A stretch of DNA of 64,000 bases from the NCBI RefSeq assembly GCF_900996235.1, contig NZ_CAAJGM010000208.1, forward strand, positions 434,001 through 498,000, in the 5' to 3' direction. Under the pieces are notes generated by a model, which did not search any database, was not told the DNA's origin, and was given only the letters and a program-made list of their open reading frames with translations. The position numbers and the translations under genes are program-made. Shown in pieces: positions 25,186 through 34,321 of the stretch. How positions within the stretch are numbered: position 1 is the stretch's first letter; the number at the start of each line of letters is the position of its first letter. The stretch is from Paraburkholderia sp. BCC1885. Its GTDB lineage: Bacteria; Pseudomonadota; Gammaproteobacteria; Burkholderiales; Burkholderiaceae.

Positions 25186-27342
25186 TCACGTCGTGGCCGC
25201 TTGCGCCACGCCCTCGCCCACGCCGCCCGGTTCTTTCACCAGCAGACGGCGCAACTGCGCGGTCTGGTTGACCGCGTCGGCCTCAGCCAGCGACAGATGC
25301 CGGCGCGGCAGCGCCACGTAGTTCGCGTCGTGCGGAGTGCCGCGCAAATGCGCGTCGATCTCGCGGCTCACCGCCGCGATCCATTCGATCAACGCATTGT
25401 CGGCCCGCGCCTGGTTCGCCGCGAAGCGCATGCGGGTGGCGGTGCCGGCCACGCGCCGCAGCAACGCCAGCGCGGTAACGGCGGCGCGGTCGGCGAGCGA
25501 GCTCTCCAGTTTCTCCAGACGCAGGCGGTTGAACGCCTCTTCCGCATTGTTGCTGGCAAGGCCGGCGGCGCGCCGCAACCGCTCCACTTCGATATCCTCG
25601 CCACCGGCATGTTCGAGCGCGCCTACGAGGTAGTCGAAATTGGCCTGTACGGCGTCGGCGAGGCGCATCCGAAAATCGATCGGCTCGCGGCTCGGCCACA
25701 GCACAAAGGTGGCGAGCAGGGCAATCGAACAGCCCAGCACGTTATTGCCGAGCCGGGCGAGCGCGAAGATCAGTTCGCTCGCGCCGGGCGTGGCGAAGTC
25801 GGCCACCAGCACGAAAGTGGGCGTGAGAAACAGCACGAAGAGGCTGTAGCTCACCGGACGCAGCGCCATGGTCGCGCAGACGAGCGGAAACACGATCAGC
25901 GAAATGGCGATGGGCGAATGAACCGCGAAGCCGATCGCCGCCGCCAGCAGGCCGCCGGCGATGCTGCCCGCCGCGCGCTCGATGCTGCGCGGCCAGGTGG
26001 CCGCAATCGACGGCTGCAGGATCAGCAGGATCGCCATGGTGGCCCAGTAGCCGAACGGCAGATGCAGCGCCCGCACGATCATGAAGCCCGCCGTGACGGC
26101 CACGCCGACCCGCGCCGCATGCCGCAAGCCGATGGACTGCAGCGACGCGTTGGCCTTGAGCGTCACCGAGGCGCGCGCCAGGTTGTCGGCGGCGGCCCGC
26201 AGCCAGCCGGCCTCGCGGCGCGGCGTTGGTTCGAAGGCGAGCCCGCCCGCAGCACGCAGCCTTAACGCGAGCGGTTCGCCAAGCGCCGCTTCCAGCGAGC
26301 CGGCCAGCTTTTGCAAACGGCGTTGCAGCGCGGCCAGCGCGGTCCAGCGGTCTTCGACGACGGGCTTGTCGTTCGGCTCGCTGACCACGCGACCGATCCG
26401 CAGCATCACCTCGGCCAGCGCGGACAACAGGCGCGCCGCCCGCCGCGGTTCATGCAGCGTGTGATGACCGCGCTCGCAGGCATCCGTCACGGCGATCAGG
26501 TAGGCGAACAGCCGCTCGGTATCCGCCAACGCCAGCACGAGGTATTCATAGGTTTCACGCTGACCGGCGCGTGAATTCGGCACCTTGGCCAGCGCCTTGC
26601 GCGCCGTTTCGAGGGCGGCGCGCGCCTGCCCTCGATAAGTCGCGGCGTGGCGGGCCCACTGGCCGAAGTCGGCGGTGTCACGGCGCAGCAGACGGGCGCT
26701 GTCGAGCGCGATATCCGCGAGCCGGCCATAGACCGCGCGCAAGGCGTCGCGGCTCGGCCCGAACGGATGAATGCGCCACACGGTCAGGCTCAGGACCACC
26801 GCGAACAGGCAACCCGAAAGATAGATGGCGAGGAACGGCAAGCCTTCGGTGAGACTGTGCATCGGCTTGTCGACCATCACCACGCAGGCGGTGGCGGCCA
26901 GAATCCCCACCTGCGAGGCGGCCGAGCCCCAGACCCGCGCCAACGCGCCCGCAGTGGCAAACAGCAGGATCGCAGCGGTCGCGGCCAGCGTGCCCGCGCC
27001 GGAAACCAGGGCGGTGAGGCCGCCGCAAAGCGTCGACAGCAGCGCGAAGCTCACCATGGAGGCGAAGCGCATGCGGTTGGAGCCGGCCGCATCGGCAAGA
27101 CAAGTCCAGAACGCGCCGATCGACGCCCATGCGAACAGTGGGTCGTGCAGCAGATAGCCCAGCAGCAGCATCGACGTGGCCGCGCAAGCGGCGCGCAGCC
27201 CTTCCGACAGATTGGTCTCGTCCATCGCGAACGACACCATCCACACCGGCCGCCGGCGCGAGACGAAATCGGCCAGCGCGTGCAAGGTGTTCAGGCGGCG
27301 ATTGGCGGCGTGCTTTGCCCTGCGTTGGAAATGACCAAACAT
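25186..27342 (-). CDS. FUSC-family membrane protein (YccS-like)
   Basis: This 718-residue inner-membrane protein has two hydrophobic blocks (about residues 48-190 and 395-540), each followed by a soluble helical region, the layout of the YccS/YhfK branch of the aromatic exporter superfamily. Unlike the pump at 12605 it stands alone, with no adaptor or outer-membrane partner. The basic N-terminus (HFQRRAKHAANRR) is typical of a cytoplasmic start. Its substrate is unknown. Confidence 0.88.
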   Translation of the reverse strand: MFGHFQRRAKHAANRRLNTLHALADFVSRRRPVWMVSFAMDETNLSEGLRAACAATSMLLLGYLLHDPLFAWASIGAFWTCLADAAGSNRMRFASMVSFALLSTLCGGLTALVSGAGTLAATAAILLFATAGALARVWGSAASQVGILAATACVVMVDKPMHSLTEGLPFLAIYLSGCLFAVVLSLTVWRIHPFGPSRDALRAVYGRLADIALDSARLLRRDTADFGQWARHAATYRGQARAALETARKALAKVPNSRAGQRETYEYLVLALADTERLFAYLIAVTDACERGHHTLHEPRRAARLLSALAEVMLRIGRVVSEPNDKPVVEDRWTALAALQRRLQKLAGSLEAALGEPLALRLRAAGGLAFEPTPRREAGWLRAAADNLARASVTLKANASLQSIGLRHAARVGVAVTAGFMIVRALHLPFGYWATMAILLILQPSIAATWPRSIERAAGSIAGGLLAAAIGFAVHSPIAISLIVFPLVCATMALRPVSYSLFVLFLTPTFVLVADFATPGASELIFALARLGNNVLGCSIALLATFVLWPSREPIDFRMRLADAVQANFDYLVGALEHAGGEDIEVERLRRAAGLASNNAEEAFNRLRLEKLESSLADRAAVTALALLRRVAGTATRMRFAANQARADNALIEWIAAVSREIDAHLRGTPHDANYVALPRRHLSLAEADAVNQTAQLRRLLVKEPGGVGEGVAQAATT

Positions 27343-27612
27343 TGAGCCTTGGGAATGGGAGGGGCCTAAACCCGCGCTAAACCGAACCCTTCCGGCCGGT
27401 TTCGCGCGTCACCTTGACAAGAATCAACATGATACGGGTAAACCCTCCCATGCCAATATGAGTTCGCTGCATGACGAGGATGCCTTTTTCCCATTGGCGA
27501 GGCAAATGCGCATGCCGGGCAAGACGCGTCAACGCCGCCCGGACTCGTCAGGAGCGAATGGGTGACGCTATGGGTCGCGCTATTGGCGGCGTTATGGGTG
27601 GCGCGGGCGGCG

Positions 27613-28299
27613 TTATGCGCGGCGCCATTGCGCGAGCAAGGCGGGCAATTGCTGCATGTCTTCGAACACCGCCGCGACGCCCACCGCGCGCAGGCCATCC
27701 GGTGTGCCGTGGCCGAGCCCGGACGGACTGTAGCCAAACACGGTAGCGCCGGCCGCCACACCGGCGGTTGCGCCGGTCACCGTGTCTTCCACCACGGCGC
27801 AACGTTTCGGGTCCACGCCCAACGCCGCTGCGGCAGTGAGGTACACATCGGGATGCGGCTTGTTGCGCGGCAATTCGTGGCCGCTAAAGATACGGCCCGC
27901 GAAATATTCGAGCACGCCGGTTTTCTTCAGTTGCATCTCGATCTTGTAGCGATCCGCGCCCGAGGCGACGGCAATGCGGCCATCGAGCGCATCGTGGAGC
28001 GTGCGCACTACCGCCGCCGCACCGTCGATGCCGGCCAGCTCGCTTTCGAGCGCCATGTTGCGGCGCTCGCGGAATTGCGTGAGCCATTCATCCGTGATGG
28101 CGACACCCGTATTCGCCTCGATGAGCGCCGCTTCGTCCCGCACCATTTTGCCGACGAATAGCCGCGTGCATTCTTCGGCGCCGATCTTCCAGCCTAGCTC
28201 GCCCAGCATCTGCGCGAGCACGCGGTTGGTGATGAATTCGGAGTCGACGAGCACGCCGTCGCAATCGAAAAGTACGGCGTCGAAGGGGAAGGAAGGCAT
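27613..28299 (-). CDS. HAD-superfamily phosphatase, phosphoglucomutase-like subgroup
   Basis: This is a 228-residue hydrolase. The nucleophile and general acid are D12 and D14 in LFDCDGVLVDSE; motif II is in AVASGA, and the K and acidic motif are in NKPHPDVYL and VVEDTVTGATAG. A helical cap lies between motifs I and II. It resembles YieH-type sugar-phosphate or 6-phosphogluconate phosphatases; the exact substrate is not certain. The start is the first codon of MPSFPFDAVLFD. It sits downstream of catC on the same strand but 100 bp away, so it may not be co-transcribed. Confidence 0.88.
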   Translation of the reverse strand: MPSFPFDAVLFDCDGVLVDSEFITNRVLAQMLGELGWKIGAEECTRLFVGKMVRDEAALIEANTGVAITDEWLTQFRERRNMALESELAGIDGAAAVVRTLHDALDGRIAVASGADRYKIEMQLKKTGVLEYFAGRIFSGHELPRNKPHPDVYLTAAAALGVDPKRCAVVEDTVTGATAGVAAGATVFGYSPSGLGHGTPDGLRAVGVAAVFEDMQQLPALLAQWRRA

Positions 28300-28400
28300 T
28301 CTGGCGATAGGCTGGAGGGTCTCGAAGGGCTAAAGGATACTGTAGGTTCGGCCTGCGTGGGTGCCGGCGCGGCGGCCAGTGCATGTATCGACGCCTTCGC

Positions 28401-28691
28401 TCAACGATCCCCCTCGCGCACCGAGGACGCATGCCGGCACAACGCCCGCACTTCCAGCTTCATATACGGAAACAGCGGCAATTGGCTCAACACCTCGTGC
28501 AGATGCGCCGGGCTTTCGACGTCGAAGATGCTGATATTCGCGTAGTGTCCCGCGATACGCCAGAGATGCCGCCATACCCCCTCTTCCTGCAGCTTCTGCG
28601 AGAGCGCCTTCTCGTCGGCCTTGAGCCGCGCGGCGTGCTCGGCGTCCATCTCGGGCGGCAGATTGACCGTCATTTCGACGTGAAACAGCAT
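28401..28691 (-). CDS. catC: Muconolactone delta-isomerase CatC
   Basis: This 96-residue enzyme is full length for the family and starts MLFHVEMTVNLPPEMD after AGGAGG. It converts muconolactone to 3-oxoadipate enol-lactone, third step of catechol ortho cleavage. It forms a decamer in known cases. The frame is intact, in contrast to the two genes upstream, and lies 88 bp after catA. Without working catA and catB at this locus it would depend on muconolactone formed by other gene copies. Confidence 0.93.
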   Translation of the reverse strand: MLFHVEMTVNLPPEMDAEHAARLKADEKALSQKLQEEGVWRHLWRIAGHYANISIFDVESPAHLHEVLSQLPLFPYMKLEVRALCRHASSVREGDR

Positions 28692-28779
28692 GCTTGCCTC
28701 CTGGTTGTGTTCGAAGCCCCGGCGACGCCGCAAAGCGTGCAACTAAGGCTGTGGCGGATATTGATTAGCAGTACGTGGT

Positions 28780-29688
28780 TTATGCCTCGGCGCGCACGCG
28801 GTCCACTTCCGCGCCCGGCAGATTGTCGCGATCCCTGAACAGCGTGAAGTCGAAGTCGATCAGCGCGAAATTCCCGTCCACGCCATACGGTTTGCCCTGC
28901 GCGCCCTCGGCCTGCTTGACCACCGGTACGAGGCCCTCGCGCGTAGCGAACGCGAAGTCATCCCACAGGTACGGATCGCCGTCGATGTTGATTTGCGTGG
29001 TCAGCTTGCGAAAACCCGGCGCCGAAATAAAGAAGTGAATATGCGCCGGACGATGCCCATGACGGCCAAGCTGATCGAGCAGGCGTTGCGTCTGCCCTTG
29101 CGGCGGCACGCTGTAACCCACCGGCACCACGCTGCGGAAACTGTAATGGCCATCGGCGCCGGTGCGAATCGAGCGGCGCAGATTGAAGGCCGCTTGCGAC
29201 GGGTCGAAGTACGAATAGTTGCCCAGATGATTCGCGTGCCACACTTCGACCAGCGCGTTCGCAAGCGGCTTGCCGTCCTCGCCGAGCACACGGCCGCGCA
29301 TCACCAAGGTCTCGCCGGGGTCCGAGCCGTCGTCGAGTCGCGCGTGGCCTTCGGCGAGCGGCGCGCCCGCTACATACAGCGGTCCTTCGATGGTGCGCGG
29401 CGTACCGCCTTCGATACCGGCTCGCGCCTCCGCTTCATCCAGACGCAGATCGAGGAAATGTTCGAAGCCAAGACCCGCGGCCAACAAACCGAGCTCGCCG
29501 CTCTTGCCCGCTTCGCCGAGATAATTCAGCGCGGTCCAGAATTCGTCCGGTTGCACGTCGAGTTCTTCGATCGTGTAAAACAGATCGCGCACGATGCGGT
29601 TGACGATTTACTTGGTGCGCGGGTTACCTTCGTGGGTGGCGCTGGCGTTGATCTTCTGTAGCAGCGCGTCGATGGCTTGCCTGTTCAT
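28780..29688 (-). pseudogene. catA: Catechol 1,2-dioxygenase gene catA with an in-frame stop codon
   Basis: The gene starts properly at 29688 (GAGGGAGA, then MNRQAIDALLQKINA) but codon 27, at 29610-29608, is TAA in the context RTK-stop-IVNRIVRDLF, where relatives have Gln or a similar residue. After the stop the same frame runs on without fault for 275 residues and keeps all iron ligands: Tyr in NYSYFDP, Tyr in VPVGYSVP and two His in RPAHIHFF. A GTG six codons later could restart translation but has no ribosome-binding site. The enzyme would cleave catechol to cis,cis-muconate. A sequencing error is possible; the damaged catB beside it argues for real decay. Confidence 0.85.
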
Positions 29689-29737
29689 GAGGGTATCTCC
29701 CTCAGTCAATCTTATGGATAGCTAATGATCTAAAGCC

Positions 29738-30884
29738 TTAGCTCGTGATGATGCTTGCACCTTGGGTCGAATCGCGCCGAAGGCGCTCGATCTTGTTCCA
29801 GTCCAGCGTGATGCCCAGACCTGGCCCCTGCGGCAGTTGCAAGGAAAACTGCTCGTAGCGCAGCGGTTCGGTGAGAATCTCTTCGGTCAGCAGCAGCGGA
29901 CCGAAGAGTTCGGTGCCCCACTTCAGCGCACTAAAGGTGCTAAAGAGTTGCGCCGAGGCGATCGTGCCCACCGCGCCTTCGAGCATCGTGCCGCCATACA
30001 GGTCGATATTTGCCGCAGCGGCGATGGCCGCCACCTGCGCGGCGCCGCTCAGTCCGCCCGACTGGGCGATCTTCACCGCGAACACGTCGGCGGCCTGTGC
30101 GCCGGCAAGCGCAAAGGCGTCGGCCGGACCGTGCAGCGCTTCGTCGGCCATGATCGGCACCTGCGCCAGTTTCGTCAGGCGCTCGAGCCCCGCATGATTT
30201 TCGGCGGCAATCGGCTGCTCGATCAGCGTGACGCCGGCCTCGGCGAGGCGCCGCGCCGCCCAGATCGCTTCGGATTCGCTCCACGCCTGATTCACGTCCA
30301 CCCGCACTTCGCCGCGCCCTTCAAGGGCTTTTCCAATCGCGGCCACATGCGCCACATCGGCGGCGACGGAACGTGCGCCGATCTTCAGCTTGAATACGCG
30401 GTGACGCTTCGCTTCAAAGACGCGCTCGGCCTCGTCGATATCGCGCTGCGTGTCGCCGCTCGCGAGAGTCCACGCTATCGCGCACGCGGCCGCCTAACAA
30501 TTCGGATAGCGGCACGCCGAGACGCTGCGCCTGAGCATCGAACAAGGCCGTTTCAAGGGCGGATTTGGCAAAACGATTGCCCTGAAACAGCCCACGCAGC
30601 TTCGCCATGGCAGCGCCCGGACGGGCTGCGTTCATTCCCACCAGCATGGGGGCAAAGTAAGTGTCGATATTGACCTTGATGCTTTCCGGACTTTCCTCGC
30701 CATACGCCAGGCCACCGATGGTGGTGCCCTCGCCCACGCCGACGATACCGTCGGCGCAGCGAATCCGCACCAGCACGAGAGTCTGGCAGTTCATGGTGGC
30801 GACCGAGAGCCGATGTGGGCGAATCGTCGGGACGTCGACCAGGATCGTCTCCACGCGCTCGATCTTCACGGGTGTTGCTATCAT
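29738..30884 (-). pseudogene. catB: Muconate cycloisomerase gene catB, frameshifted
   Basis: The 5' part (from ATG 30884 after GAGGAG) encodes an intact N-terminal domain to GGRVRDSVD; then the frame changes and the family sequence resumes at TLASGDTQRDIDEAE in another frame. The expected VAW before it is missing. The junction at 30468-30473 is a single GTGGAC, which fits an 11-bp deletion between two GTGGAC copies. Adding 11 bases makes the total length divisible by three. The C-terminal barrel is otherwise complete (FKLKIG, VDVNQAW, LIEQPI, MADEALHG). As it stands it would give a truncated, inactive cycloisomerase. Confidence 0.85.
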
Positions 30885-30969
30885 GCCAGGACTCCTCGAC
30901 TGCTTTGCTGTGGACACCATCTTAGGAACAAAGCCGCGCCGCAGTCCAACACCGATTCCGACTACTTTC

Positions 30970-30984
30970 ATACCTTAGGGGTAT
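30970..30984. promoter_or_regulatory. CatR-type operator
   Basis: ATACCTTAGGGGTAT matches the ATAC-N7-GTAT form of CatR/CatM binding sites and the general LysR T-N11-A rule. It ends two bases before the catR start codon and lies about 86 bp upstream of catB, the usual place for an activator site that also represses catR. Confidence 0.75.
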
Positions 30985-30986
30985 GC

Positions 30987-31874
30987 ATGGAAATTCGCCA
31001 ACTTCGCTACTTCATTGCCGTGGCGGAAGAAATGAACATCACGCGTGCTGCCGATCGCCTGAATATGACGCAGCCGCCGCTTAGCCGGCAGATCCAGCAG
31101 ATCGAGGAAAACGTGGGGCTCGCCCTGTTCGCGCGCGGCTCGCGGCCATTGCGTCTGACCGAGGCGGGCCGCATCTTCTATACGCAGGCAAAACGGCTGG
31201 TCGGCGAGGCCGACGAACTCGCTCCGCTCACGCGGCGTCTCGCGCAACTGGCCGAGCGAATCGTGATCGGCTTCGTACCGTCGACGTTATATGGCGCCCT
31301 GCCCGCCGTGATCCGCGCGTTCCGCGAGGCGGCGCCGCAGATCGAACTGTCGCTCATCGAGATGTTCACTATCGAGCAACTGGGCGCCCTCAAAGGTGGA
31401 CGCATCGACGTGGGTTTTGGGCGTTTGCGTTTCGACGATGTGCAACTGGCGCGCGAGGTACTCGTCGAAGAACGGATGATTGCCGCGCTACCGCAAGGGC
31501 ATCGGCTGGCACGGCAAAAGAAGGCATTGACACTGGCCGCGCTGGCGCAGGAAACCTTGATCGTTTATCCGAGCACGCCGCGGCCGAGCTATGCGGACCA
31601 GCAGCTATCGGCCATGCACGATCATGCGCTGGAACCGAAAGCGATTCATGAAGTGAGGGAATTGCAGACCGCATTGGGTCTGGTGGCGGCGCAGGTGGGC
31701 GTATGTCTCGTGCCGGAGAGCGTGGAAGGCTTGCGCGCGCACGGCGTGGTGTACCGGCCAATTCCGGCGGCACATGCGGTGTCGCCGATCATCATGAGCC
31801 GGCGCCTGCAGGACGAATCGCCGGCGACCACGTTACTGTGTTCGCTGGCGCGTAAGCTGTTCCGCGACGGTTAA
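30987..31874 (+). CDS. catR: LysR-type regulator CatR
   Basis: This is a 295-residue LysR protein with an N-terminal helix-turn-helix (MEIRQLRYFIAVAEEMNITRAADRLNMTQPPLSRQIQQIE) of the CatR/BenM subgroup. In relatives it binds cis,cis-muconate and activates the cat genes; divergence from catB and the operator support this. The frame and length are normal, so the regulator is intact although catA and catB are not. An ATG four bases upstream is out of frame. Confidence 0.9.
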   Translation: MEIRQLRYFIAVAEEMNITRAADRLNMTQPPLSRQIQQIEENVGLALFARGSRPLRLTEAGRIFYTQAKRLVGEADELAPLTRRLAQLAERIVIGFVPSTLYGALPAVIRAFREAAPQIELSLIEMFTIEQLGALKGGRIDVGFGRLRFDDVQLAREVLVEERMIAALPQGHRLARQKKALTLAALAQETLIVYPSTPRPSYADQQLSAMHDHALEPKAIHEVRELQTALGLVAAQVGVCLVPESVEGLRAHGVVYRPIPAAHAVSPIIMSRRLQDESPATTLLCSLARKLFRDG

Positions 31875-31959
31875 TGCAAGGCACCGCATACGGCCGCGCC
31901 GACATCTCTTCGGTGTAAGCGAGTCCGTGTTTGCAGACGAAATCGAGTTGGCCGTAGGC

Positions 31960-31979
31960 GTATTCTGAAACCAGAATAC
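31960..31979. other. Hairpin between convergent catR and nitronate monooxygenase genes
   Basis: GTATTCTG-AAAC-CAGAATAC is a perfect eight-base stem with a four-base loop in the 108-bp convergent gap. No T-run follows on either strand; it may help end transcription in both directions or be a protein site. Confidence 0.45.
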
Positions 31980-31982
31980 CGC

Positions 31983-33083
31983 TTAACCCACGAACTGTTG
32001 CAACTGTCCGATGCTGTCCTTCAATTCACTCTCCAGTTGAGCGAACAACTCGGCGGCAGGCAAATGCCTGGCAAGCGCCGCGGCCTGGCCCGCCCACTGC
32101 GCGCCGTAACCAAACTCGCCTTTGGTTTTGCCGGCGGCGTGAAGCGCTTTGCCCGCATCATAGGCAATCGGATAAACCGGCGCTTGCGGCGCACCTGCCT
32201 TTTCGCCCAACTCCGTGAAGCGGTTCACCATGCTGCGGGCGACGCGGCCGGAAATGGCCCGCGTCAATGTGGTCCGACGTGCCGCCTCGCCCAGTAATGC
32301 GCGCCGGTAGCCTTCGTCGATCGAAGTTTCCGGGCATGCAACAAAGGCCGTTCCCAATAGCGCGGCCTGAGCGCCGAGCGCCAGCGCCGCGGCAATTCCC
32401 GCGCCATCCATAATGCCGCCCGCGGCAATCACCGGCAGATCGAATTGCCTGACCAATAGACGCGTCAGGGCAAACGTGCCCAGATGATCGTCGGCTGCAT
32501 CCGACTCGAAGATACCGCGATGGCCGCCTGCCTCGATACCCTGCGCAACGATTGCATCGACACCCGCCGCCGCGACCTGCTGCGCTTCATGCAGATTCGT
32601 TGCGGACGCAAGCAGTTTGATGCCGGCCTTCTTCAACTCCGCGATGACTTCAGCGGGCGGCAAGCCAAAATGGAAACTCACCACCGCCGGCTTCTCTTCG
32701 ACGAAAACCGCCAGCATGGCCGGGTCTTCCACGAAGCTCGTATAGATCTCCGACAACGTGGCCGGCGGCGCGGCGCCAAACTGCTCGAACTGCGGCGCGA
32801 GCCACGTCAGCCATTGGCGCTCCACGGCGGCATCCGCAGCAGCCGGGCGGTGACAGAAGACGTTGACGTTGAACGGCTTCGAGGTCAGCGCCTGCGTTTC
32901 CTTGATGACCTTGCGGGCGCCGGCGGCGTTCATCGCCCCGACACCCAGCGCTCCAAGGCCGCCAGCGTTCGATACGGCCGCCGCCAACGCTGGCGTGCTC
33001 ACACCGGCCATGGGCGCCTGGAAGATCGGCTTCTCGACGTTCAGCAGACGCAGCAGTGCCCGATGGTCTGTCTGGTGAGTCAT
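31983..33083 (-). CDS. Nitronate monooxygenase (2-nitropropane dioxygenase family)
   Basis: This 366-residue FMN-dependent TIM-barrel enzyme has family motifs FQAPMAGVSTPALAAAVSNAGG at the N terminus, QGIEAGGHRG with the catalytic-type His, and AAGGIMDG plus ALGAQAALLGTAF for phosphate binding of FMN. It oxidises alkyl nitronates, including the toxin propionate 3-nitronate, to carbonyl compounds and nitrite. The start at 33083 follows AGGA; longer in-frame starts would run into the LysR gene. The LysR gene ends 13 bp upstream, so the two form an operon. Confidence 0.9.
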   Translation of the reverse strand: MTHQTDHRALLRLLNVEKPIFQAPMAGVSTPALAAAVSNAGGLGALGVGAMNAAGARKVIKETQALTSKPFNVNVFCHRPAAADAAVERQWLTWLAPQFEQFGAAPPATLSEIYTSFVEDPAMLAVFVEEKPAVVSFHFGLPPAEVIAELKKAGIKLLASATNLHEAQQVAAAGVDAIVAQGIEAGGHRGIFESDAADDHLGTFALTRLLVRQFDLPVIAAGGIMDGAGIAAALALGAQAALLGTAFVACPETSIDEGYRRALLGEAARRTTLTRAISGRVARSMVNRFTELGEKAGAPQAPVYPIAYDAGKALHAAGKTKGEFGYGAQWAGQAAALARHLPAAELFAQLESELKDSIGQLQQFVG

Positions 33084-33096
33084 GTCTATTCCTTTA

Positions 33097-33996
33097 TCAA
33101 GTTGGGTTGCTCGCCCATGTCCTGACATATTGAACCAGTTCCTCGTAAGCGCCACTACGATACGCCGCACGCGCAACCAGAAACGTGTCGATCATCGCGA
33201 TGGGCCGCGTCACGACATCGAGCGGAGCGCGCTGCAAATCCAGTACGGATTTCGGACACAGCGCGAAACAGGACCCCGCCGCCACGCTCGCGAGAATGGC
33301 ATGGTACGAGGCCAGCTCGAGCGTATTCCAGCCGCGATGCTGCGAATCCGCGTGGCCGAGCCAGCCTTCGAGCACGCCGCGATACGCACAGCCGCCGGGA
33401 AACACCGCCGCCGTCGTCAGTGTGATATCGCGCGGCCGTTTGACCGGCGCGTGATTGGGCGGCAGGACCAGCAGCATTTCTTCGGTGTACGCACGAGTTG
33501 CCTGCAAGCCACGCGCCGCGAATGGATTGATGGATTCGACGGCGCCCTGAAAGACAGCCTCGGCGACAAACGCGCAGTCGAGGCGATCGCCCAGCACGTC
33601 CTCCATCAGCGAACGCGACGTGCCGATCGAAATATCCATGGCGATTTGCGGCCATCTGCTGTGATACGCCGAAAGCAGCCCGGGCAGACGGGCCGCCGCC
33701 GTGCTTTCCATCGCGCCGATGCGCAGCCGGTCGGCGGCCTGATCGGGCTTCATGGCCTGGCGCGCTTCCTCTGCCAACGACAGCAGGCGCTGCGCATACC
33801 CAAGCATCTGCTGCCCTTTCGGCGTGAGCGTCATACGCCGGCCGCTACGCGAAAACAGCTGGACGTCCAGTTCCTCTTCGAGATGCCTGACCCGCGTGGT
33901 GACGTTCGACTGCACCCGCGCCAGATGCCGGGCCGCCCGCGTAACGCTCTTCTGCGTCGCTACGGCGTGGAATATTTCCAGCGTTGAAAACTCCAT
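33097..33996 (-). CDS. LysR-type regulator upstream of nitronate monooxygenase
   Basis: This is a 299-residue LysR protein starting MEFSTLEIFHAVATQKSVTRAARHLARVQSNVTTRVRHLE. The helix-turn-helix lies in residues 18-40 and the effector domain in about 90-290. It is in the same orientation as the nitronate monooxygenase gene 13 bp downstream, an unusual co-operonic rather than divergent arrangement, and divergent from the tautomerase gene at 34322, which it may control. Effector unknown. Confidence 0.87.
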   Translation of the reverse strand: MEFSTLEIFHAVATQKSVTRAARHLARVQSNVTTRVRHLEEELDVQLFSRSGRRMTLTPKGQQMLGYAQRLLSLAEEARQAMKPDQAADRLRIGAMESTAAARLPGLLSAYHSRWPQIAMDISIGTSRSLMEDVLGDRLDCAFVAEAVFQGAVESINPFAARGLQATRAYTEEMLLVLPPNHAPVKRPRDITLTTAAVFPGGCAYRGVLEGWLGHADSQHRGWNTLELASYHAILASVAAGSCFALCPKSVLDLQRAPLDVVTRPIAMIDTFLVARAAYRSGAYEELVQYVRTWASNPT

Positions 33997-34117
33997 TGCG
34001 GCCTCGTTCAGATTCTCGCCAGGGGATTGACCTTGCACTCATACTCACCTTGGGAGAACGAACGGTCAATCGACTGCCAGGCAAAAGATTCTTTACCCGA
34101 TGGAAAGGCAAATTCGC

Positions 34118-34276
34118 CTATTTCGCCTGTTTCTTCGGGTCACAATTGTTGGTCCGCGCAGGGTATTCGAACTTGTCGCCATTGAGCTGGATTACGCAGT
34201 TAGCGAAGCCACGCGCGAGGTCATACGTGAGCGACAGCGCGGCCCAGTCGGCATAAATCCCACGACCGGGCATCAT
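34118..34276 (-). CDS. Possible 52-residue orphan protein or gene remnant
   Basis: In the gap between the LysR and tautomerase genes the minus strand reads MMPGRGIYADWAALSLTYDL and on through ANCVIQLNGDKFEYPARTNNCDPKKQAK to a TAG. The composition (mixed hydrophobic and polar, two Cys, Lys-rich end) looks more like real protein than the Arg/Ala-rich shadow frames around it. There is no good ribosome-binding site, and the start overlaps a large palindrome. It may be a small gene or the tail of a lost one; I do not recognise a family. Confidence 0.3.
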   Translation of the reverse strand: MMPGRGIYADWAALSLTYDLARGFANCVIQLNGDKFEYPARTNNCDPKKQAK

Positions 34277-34296
34277 CCCTAGCCGATGCCCGGTCG
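34263..34296. repeat. 34-bp inverted repeat before the tautomerase gene
   Basis: CGACCGGGCATC at 34263-34274 and GATGCCCGGTCG at 34285-34296 are perfectly complementary around a ten-base loop. It ends 25 bp before the tautomerase ATG and lacks a T-run. It could be an RNA hairpin in the leader or an operator. Confidence 0.7.
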
Positions 34297-34321
34297 ATCA
34301 ACTACGATCAAGGAGCGCATC

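Noticed and set aside
27562..27625. Imperfect GGCGGCGTTATG repeats encoding a Gly-rich peptide
   Set aside because: Two to three loose copies just beyond the HAD gene end, no ribosome-binding site or conserved frame; treated as low-complexity DNA.
29593..29688. catA stop codon as evidence that the gene truly starts at the downstream GTG
   Set aside because: The 26 codons before the stop are typical CatA N terminus with a good ribosome-binding site, while the GTG has none, so a nonsense mutation explains it better.
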